The notes beneath the pieces were generated by a model. That model saw only the letters and a list, made by a program, of their open reading frames with translations, was not told the DNA's origin and did no database searches. From contig DASUDX010000008.1 of NCBI GenBank assembly GCA_036275365.1, positions 1-11,825 of the forward strand: a DNA stretch of 11,825 nucleotides, read 5' to 3'. Origin of the DNA: DASUDX01 sp036275365 (GTDB lineage: Bacteria; Pseudomonadota; Gammaproteobacteria; Nevskiales; Nevskiaceae). Position numbers and translations under genes: made by a program. Shown one piece after another: positions 7,510 to 11,825 of the stretch (the first letter of the stretch is position 1; every line of letters begins with the position of its first letter).

Positions 7510-7982
7510 GCGCTCCGTTCCGGCAGCTCGCCTGCCTGCTGCTCGGCCTGGGCAGCGCGGCTGTCCAGGCCCAGGGCTATGCCGCGCCGGCCTACGCCGC
7601 GCCCGCCTACGACCAGCAGGGGCTGCAGAGCATGGCCGCCGGCGATCCGGCCCAGGCGCAGTCCCGGTTCATGGAGGCGCTGGAGGTCAATCCCTTCGAC
7701 CCGGTGGCGCTCAACAACCTGGCCGTGGCCAAGAGCGAGCAGGGCCGCTTCCACGAGGCCACCGAGCTGCTGGAGCGCGCCGCCAAGCTCGCGCCGGGCA
7801 ATACCGAGGTGGCGGCCAATCTGGCGCGCATGCGCAACTGGACGCAGAACTACGCCCTGATCAACGAGCAGATGGCCGTCGGCGAGGACGGTCAGCCGGT
7901 GGCCGCGCCGGCGGTTCGCAGCGAGCGCCTGCCGCCGGAGCCGCCGCCGCTGTGGGACCCGCGCCTGCCGGCGAGCTACTGA
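7506..7982 (+). CDS. Small exported TPR protein, probable cellulose-secretion accessory factor
   Basis: 158 residues. The start ATG overlaps the bcsC stop as ATGA, and GGAG (7492-7495) lies ten bases upstream inside bcsC, so it is probably translated by coupling with bcsC. Residues 1-22 form a signal peptide ending in VQA, which places the protein in the periplasm. The mature N-terminus carries two AAPAY repeats (26-35). Residues about 36-66 and 67-100 form two tetratricopeptide-like units (for example LNNLAVAKSEQGRFHEATEL), usually protein-protein interaction surfaces. The C-terminal third is Pro/Arg-rich (RLPPEPPPLWDPRLPASY). I do not recognise a named Bcs subunit; it is not BcsD-like or BcsQ-like by sequence. 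Its position as last gene of the operon suggests that it assists BcsC or links the secretion complex to another envelope component, which is inference. Confidence 0.85.
   Translation: MSAPFRQLACLLLGLGSAAVQAQGYAAPAYAAPAYDQQGLQSMAAGDPAQAQSRFMEALEVNPFDPVALNNLAVAKSEQGRFHEATELLERAAKLAPGNTEVAANLARMRNWTQNYALINEQMAVGEDGQPVAAPAVRSERLPPEPPPLWDPRLPASY
7581..7610 (+). repeat. 15-bp tandem repeat encoding AAPAY twice
   Basis: Two adjacent 15-base copies, gccgcgccggcctac and gccgcgcccgcctac, differ at one base. They encode AAPAY-AAPAY right after the signal peptide of the small TPR protein. The unit length is a multiple of three, so copy-number change would keep the frame. Confidence 0.85.
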
Positions 7983-8005
7983 GCCGGCGGCGGCGCGCGC
8001 CAGCA

Positions 8006-8032
8006 AAAAGCCCGGGGTGATCCCGGGCTTTT
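8006..8032. terminator. Bidirectional rho-independent terminator between bcs operon and parA
   Basis: An 11-bp perfect stem, AAAAGCCCGGG (8006-8016) with CCCGGGCTTTT (8022-8032), closes a five-base loop. On the + strand it ends in TTTT, followed by cggttt. On the - strand it is followed by five T's (the complement of A's 8005-8009). It lies 23 bp after the last bcs-operon gene and about 30 bp after the end of the convergent parA gene, so it should stop transcription from both sides. Confidence 0.92.
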
Positions 8033-8043
8033 CGGTTTCTGCG

Positions 8044-8071
8044 AGGGCCGCTCAGGGCCGCTCAGGGCCGC
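8044..8071. repeat. Short tandem repeat at the 3' end of parA
   Basis: About 2.8 copies of the 10-base unit agggccgctc overlap the parA stop codon (8062-8064). On the minus strand this yields a second TGA ten bases past the first, in a different frame. It is probably a small replication-slippage duplication; no function is evident. Confidence 0.6.
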
Positions 8072-8832
8072 CGCTGCAGGCCGTCGTAGAGCGCGAGGTA
8101 TTCCAGGGTGACGCGGTGCGAGGGGTCGAGCTGGATCAGGGGCCGGTGCGCCTCGTGGGACTCCTTGACCTTCACCGAGCTGGACAGGGCCGGCTCCAGC
8201 ACCGGCCGGCCCTCGCGCCGCAGTTCCTCCACCACCCGCGCCGGCAGCTTGGAGCGCGGCTGGAACTGGTTGACCACGATGCCCTCGATCAGCAGGTCCT
8301 CGTTGTGGTCGGCGCGGATCTCGGCAAGGTTGTCGAGCAGGGTGTAGAGCGCCTGACGGGCGAACTCGTCGCAGTCGAAGGGGATCAGCACCCGGTCGGT
8401 GGCGATCAGCGCCGAGCGCGAATAGAAGTTGAGCGCCGGCGGGGTGTCGATGAACACCGCGTCATAGCCCTTGAGCTTCTTGAGGGCGTCGCGCAGCTTG
8501 TAGATCTTCTGCTTGGCCTCGAGCTTGACCACCAGCTCCTCCAGGCGCGGGCTGGCGGCGATCACATCGAGCCGGTCGAAGGGCGTGTTGCTGGCATAGG
8601 TCAGCAGCGGCGGCGACTGCAGGGCGAACGACAGCGTCGATTCGAAGAAGTCGGCGATGGTGCGGTCTGGCTTGACCCCGGCGCCGAGCAGGTACTGGGT
8701 GGCGTTGCCCTGGGTATCGAGATCGATCACCAGCGTCCGCAGACCGCGCGAGGCCGCAATCGCGGCGAGGTTGCAGACGATGGTGGTCTTGCCCACGCCA
8801 CCTTTCTGGTTGAAGACCACACGCTTGATCAT
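8062..8832 (-). CDS. Orphan ParA-family ATPase
   Basis: 256 residues, a deviant-Walker P-loop ATPase of the ParA/MinD/Soj superfamily. Such proteins form ATP-dependent dimers on DNA or on a scaffold and position DNA or protein cargo. The motifs are clear: KGGVGKTT at residues 10-17 with signature lysine K10 and P-loop lysine K15, the A' motif LVIDLDTQGNAT with D37 and D39, and the Walker B block FIDTPPALNFYS with D129. It has no N-terminal DNA-binding domain, so it is a short type. GAGG lies nine bases upstream of the ATG. No parB follows, and no parS-like palindrome was seen nearby, so it is not an obvious chromosome-partition pair. It closely resembles the solitary ParA proteins of Pseudomonas-type genomes. 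It is unlike BcsQ: it has a canonical K-G-G-V-G-K-T loop and points against the bcs operon. Confidence 0.92.
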   Translation of the reverse strand: MIKRVVFNQKGGVGKTTIVCNLAAIAASRGLRTLVIDLDTQGNATQYLLGAGVKPDRTIADFFESTLSFALQSPPLLTYASNTPFDRLDVIAASPRLEELVVKLEAKQKIYKLRDALKKLKGYDAVFIDTPPALNFYSRSALIATDRVLIPFDCDEFARQALYTLLDNLAEIRADHNEDLLIEGIVVNQFQPRSKLPARVVEELRREGRPVLEPALSSSVKVKESHEAHRPLIQLDPSHRVTLEYLALYDGLQRRP

Positions 8833-8939
8833 CGGCTGGCGCCTCGCACTCGGATCGGGAAGGGGAACGGTTCAACGGCGGCGGATTCTACGGTGCCCGC
8901 CGCGATGGCCGTGTGGACCATGCAGAAGGCTTGCCAGCC

Positions 8940-10112
8940 TCAGCCCGCGGCCCCGTCGAGCATCGCCGCCACCTCCGGCGAGGCGTAGAAGGGCGCCAGC
9001 TGGCGGCGGATCAGCGGCGCCAGCAGCTTCTTCTTGCGCAGCGCCGCCAGTGCGCGCGGGGCAAAGCGCAGGGCATCCTCGCGCAGCTGCGCCGCATCCA
9101 GCCCCAGCTCCTCGAGCAGGCGGGTGGGTGGCTCGCCGCCATAGGTATCGAAGAACACATCGACGCCGGTCTCGATCAGCCCGCGGTAGTAGGGCGTGCG
9201 GCGCAGCACCCGCCAGTACTCGTAGCCGGTGACGAACAGCTCCTCCACCTCGGCCGGCGAGAGGCTGGCGCGCAGCTCGGCGAGGCTGCGCTCGCGCAGC
9301 TGCTTCCAGATCATCAGCGCGGCATCGCGCAGGCGCTCCTCGCTCAGGCGGGCGCGCAGGGCCTGCTCGGCCCCGCGCAGGGTCTGGCGGATCGAGGCCT
9401 GGATCGCCTGCTGCAGGCCCTCCTCGAGGGCGCTGTCGAGGCCCGGCCGGGCGCGGTTGAGCACCGAGCGGCCGAGCCGGAGCATCGACTCGGCCCCGGG
9501 CAGACGGCGGGTCAGCGGGTTGTCGGCCAGGTGATCGCGCAGCCCCTGCAGCACCAGCTCGGCGGAGAGTTCGGCCACCACCGGATTGTCCAGCGCCGCC
9601 GAGAGCAGGGCGTCGCGCGCCTTCTCCAGACCGAGAATCTGGTCGAGCCAGAGGCGGAACTGGGCATCCGGCAGGACCTCGCGCAGGCGGGTACGGCCCT
9701 GCAGCGGCGAGGCCTGGATCGCCCGGGCGATCTCGCCGACCAGCTCGGGCAGGGCGCCCTGGGGTTCGATCTCGGCCGCGTAGGCGAGCGCGATGGCCTT
9801 GACCGAGCTGCGGCTGACCACCTCCTCCAGCCGCAGCCGCGCGGCGTCGGCGATCAGCGCCTCGATCTGTTCGCCCAGCCAGAGACCGAGCTGATCGCCC
9901 TCGAGCCGGGTCTCCCACCAGGCGACATGGGCCTCGAGCAGACGCTCCGCCAGCGGGGAGAGGGCCGGGGCGGCGGCCGCTCCGGGCGCCGACCGTGCCC
10001 CGGCGGGCGGGCGGGCCGCCGTTCGGGTGGCCTTCTTGGCGGCGGTCTTGCCGGCGGGCTTGCTGGCGGTTTGGGCGGAGGTCTTGGCGGGGGTCTTGCG
10101 GGTCGGGCTCAT
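8940..10112 (-). CDS. Unrecognised all-helical protein with Lys/Ala/Thr-rich N-terminal tail
   Basis: 390 residues from the ATG at 10112. The frame stays open upstream, but the added residues look like translated spacer and no good start was seen. No strong ribosome binding site precedes the ATG, so the start is moderately sure. Residues 1-50 are low complexity: six Lys and two Arg in the first 30, in blocks such as RKTPAKT and GKTAAKKATRTAAR, then Ala/Pro. Such tails occur in histone H1-like and AlgP/PhaF-type proteins and often bind DNA non-specifically. From about residue 51 on, the sequence reads as continuous amphipathic helices, with a more conserved-looking end (residues about 300-335, including GYEYWRVLRRTPYYRGLIE). 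It has no signal peptide or membrane segment and is probably cytoplasmic. parA follows 107 bp downstream on the same strand. I do not recognise the family and assign no function. Confidence 0.8.
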   Translation of the reverse strand: MSPTRKTPAKTSAQTASKPAGKTAAKKATRTAARPPAGARSAPGAAAAPALSPLAERLLEAHVAWWETRLEGDQLGLWLGEQIEALIADAARLRLEEVVSRSSVKAIALAYAAEIEPQGALPELVGEIARAIQASPLQGRTRLREVLPDAQFRLWLDQILGLEKARDALLSAALDNPVVAELSAELVLQGLRDHLADNPLTRRLPGAESMLRLGRSVLNRARPGLDSALEEGLQQAIQASIRQTLRGAEQALRARLSEERLRDAALMIWKQLRERSLAELRASLSPAEVEELFVTGYEYWRVLRRTPYYRGLIETGVDVFFDTYGGEPPTRLLEELGLDAAQLREDALRFAPRALAALRKKKLLAPLIRRQLAPFYASPEVAAMLDGAAG

Positions 10113-10200
10113 GAACGCATTGCGCGCCGCGCGGGTGGGGGAAGCAAGGGCCGTGCAGCCGGGCCCGGCGGCGCCGGGGCAAGCCGGCAACGGCTCGGGC

Positions 10201-11184
10201 TCAGGGGGGCGGCGCCGGCCGCTGCGGCCAGGACGAGGGCAGGCGGTCGATCTCTGCCGCCCACAGGTGGGCAATGCCCGCCATCAGCACATCGGGCACC
10301 ACGGTGTAGTGGTCACGACCGGGGAAGATCCGGGTTTGCAGCGCCAGCCCCGGGTAGTGGCGGGCGGTGAGCAGGCGCGACAGCCGCAGGGTGGATTCGA
10401 CGATGCCGGAGATGGCGAGGAAATAGTCCTCGGCCTCGCGCTCTCCGGCGCCGAGGAACACCCGCACCGGCAGATCGCGGGCGCTCTGTGCGTGGCGCGC
10501 CTCGGCGGCAAACACCGCCCCCTGCACACCGTCGAGATAGGGGCTGCCGAGCAGCCATTTCTGGAAGGCCTGCGGACGGCTGAACAGGGCATAGGCGGCG
10601 AACAGACCGCCGGCGGAGTGGCCGAACAGGGCGTGCTCGCCAGAGAAGCGGTACTGGGCGGCGAGCCGGGGACGCAGCTGATCGACCAGCAGCGCGAGAA
10701 AGGCATCCGCCTGATGGGGAAACGCCGGCAGCGGCACCAGGGCCGACCAGCGCTCGCCGGCCAGCCCCGGCGGGGCATAGCCCTCGCCCGGCGGGGAGAA
10801 ATCCAGCACCCGCCGCCCGACCCCGGCCAGACCCTCCTCGGCCGGGCTGCCGATGCCGACCACGATCATCTCCGGCGCCAGATTGCCAAGCACCAGCACA
10901 TCCAGCAGCCCGACCACGGCGCGCATCAGCAGCGGCGCGTCGAGCACCCACAGCACCGGATAGCGATGCTGCGGCTGGGCGGCATAGCTGGCCGGCAGGG
11001 CGACGGTGACCTCGTGGGCGTGCGACAGACCCTCGCCCCGCACCTGGAACGGTGGCTGCCAGTGGGCATTGACCCGCGCACCGGGGATCCCGGCCAGCTG
11101 CGGGTTGGCCTGGGCCGGCGGCGCCGCCAGCAGGGCCAGCAGGCCGGCGCAGAGGCCGAGGACGAGGACGAACAGAGGTTTCAT
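10201..11184 (-). CDS. Exported alpha/beta hydrolase, Fes/BesA-like putative esterase
   Basis: 327 residues. The ATG at 11184 has GGGAG (complement of 11191-11195) six bases upstream and begins a clear signal peptide ending PAQA at residue 26, so the protein is periplasmic or secreted. The fold is the alpha/beta hydrolase type of the enterochelin-esterase/esterase-D group: YPVLWVLD (strand leading to the oxyanion region), RRVLDFSPP, the nucleophile elbow FGHSAGG with S190, FLGAGERE as likely acid-bearing loop, and GRDHYTVVP with H292 as catalytic histidine. Related enzymes hydrolyse siderophore esters, other carboxylic esters or S-formylglutathione, so the substrate is not determined. No siderophore genes are in the window, which makes a general esterase as likely as a siderophore one. 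It ends in a Pro-rich tail. It lies 86 bp after aconitase, with a hairpin between. Confidence 0.88.
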   Translation of the reverse strand: MKPLFVLVLGLCAGLLALLAAPPAQANPQLAGIPGARVNAHWQPPFQVRGEGLSHAHEVTVALPASYAAQPQHRYPVLWVLDAPLLMRAVVGLLDVLVLGNLAPEMIVVGIGSPAEEGLAGVGRRVLDFSPPGEGYAPPGLAGERWSALVPLPAFPHQADAFLALLVDQLRPRLAAQYRFSGEHALFGHSAGGLFAAYALFSRPQAFQKWLLGSPYLDGVQGAVFAAEARHAQSARDLPVRVFLGAGEREAEDYFLAISGIVESTLRLSRLLTARHYPGLALQTRIFPGRDHYTVVPDVLMAGIAHLWAAEIDRLPSSWPQRPAPPP

Positions 11185-11190
11185 CGCCAA

Positions 11191-11195
11191 CTCCC
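11191..11195 (-). promoter_or_regulatory. Ribosome binding site of the esterase gene
   Basis: The minus strand reads GGGAG, six bases before the ATG at 11184. It supports that start over longer in-frame extensions, which run into the intergenic hairpin and carry no signal peptide. Confidence 0.7.
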
Positions 11196-11218
11196 GATCA
11201 ATGCCAGCAGGGCCCCGG

Positions 11219-11249
11219 AAAAGACACGGGCGCCTTGCGGCGCCCGGGT
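11219..11249 (-). terminator. Probable rho-independent terminator of acnA
   Basis: CGGGCGCC (11227-11234) pairs perfectly with GGCGCCCG (11239-11246) around a four-base loop. Reading the minus strand, the hairpin begins about 25 bases after the aconitase stop and is followed by TGTCTTTTCC, a modest T run. It is a weaker tail than the bcs/parA terminator, so partial read-through into the esterase gene is possible. Confidence 0.65.
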
Positions 11250-11270
11250 CGAACCACGACGGGCCCGGAC

Positions 11271-11825
<555 letters not shown>

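Noticed and set aside
7533..7538. Cys10 of the small TPR protein as a lipoprotein site
   Set aside because: The context is RQLAC, without Leu at -3, and it precedes rather than follows the hydrophobic core; ordinary cleavage after VQA fits better.
8062..8832. ParA gene as bcsQ
   Set aside because: It has the canonical KGGVGKTT loop and TPPALNFYS block of orphan ParAs rather than the divergent BcsQ motifs, and it is convergent with the operon.
8885..8890. TAGAAT on the minus strand upstream of parA as a -10 box
   Set aside because: It fits five of six -10 positions, but no -35-like hexamer lies 16-19 bases upstream; kept only as a weak possibility.
8017..8988. Plus-strand frame opposite parA
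   Set aside because: It begins inside the terminator hairpin, lacks any domain, and mirrors parA, whose Walker motifs are certain.
10158..10169. Perfect palindrome gccgggcccggc downstream of the esterase as a terminator or operator
   Set aside because: There is no T run on either side, and 12-base G/C palindromes are likely by chance at this base composition.

Overview
The window is about 68-70% GC by eye, with strong G/C bias at third codon positions. It reads like the chromosome of a high-GC proteobacterium, most likely gammaproteobacterial: there is an E. coli-like bcsB-bcsZ-bcsC order, an orphan ParA of the kind found in Pseudomonas and Xanthomonas relatives, and an AcnA-type aconitase. 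The species cannot be named from the sequence alone. No rRNA, tRNA, CRISPR array, IS element or phage gene was seen.

Left half (1-7982, all + strand): the distal part of a bacterial cellulose synthesis and secretion operon. It holds the C-terminal part of bcsB (periplasmic, membrane-anchored synthase partner), complete bcsZ (GH8 endoglucanase), complete and unusually long bcsC (periplasmic TPR superhelix, long Pro/Ala-rich linker, 16-strand-type outer-membrane porin), and a 158-residue exported TPR protein. The genes are tightly packed: 25 bp between bcsB and bcsZ, an overlap of bcsZ with bcsC, and an ATGA overlap of bcsC with the small gene. This points to one transcript with translational coupling. 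bcsA should lie just upstream of the window. BcsA/BcsB polymerise and extrude the glucan, BcsZ trims it in the periplasm, and BcsC exports it; the small TPR protein is a probable accessory factor.

Centre (7983-8061): a strong GC hairpin flanked by A and T runs acts as a shared bidirectional terminator between the bcs operon and a convergent minus-strand gene group.

Right half (8062-11825, all - strand): read in their own direction, the genes are the C-terminal end of aconitase (acnA, cut by the window edge), a probable terminator, an exported alpha/beta hydrolase of the Fes/BesA-like esterase family, an unrecognised all-helical protein with a Lys/Ala/Thr-rich N-terminal tail, and an orphan ParA-family ATPase. 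They have no evident link to cellulose.

The most noteworthy signals are in bcsC: a run of ten A's in a very GC-rich gene, placed exactly between the periplasmic scaffold and the porin so that a one-base slip in either direction would remove the porin; an enlarged linker with a duplicated helical motif; and a Pro-Ala-Tyr repeat style shared with the small downstream TPR protein.
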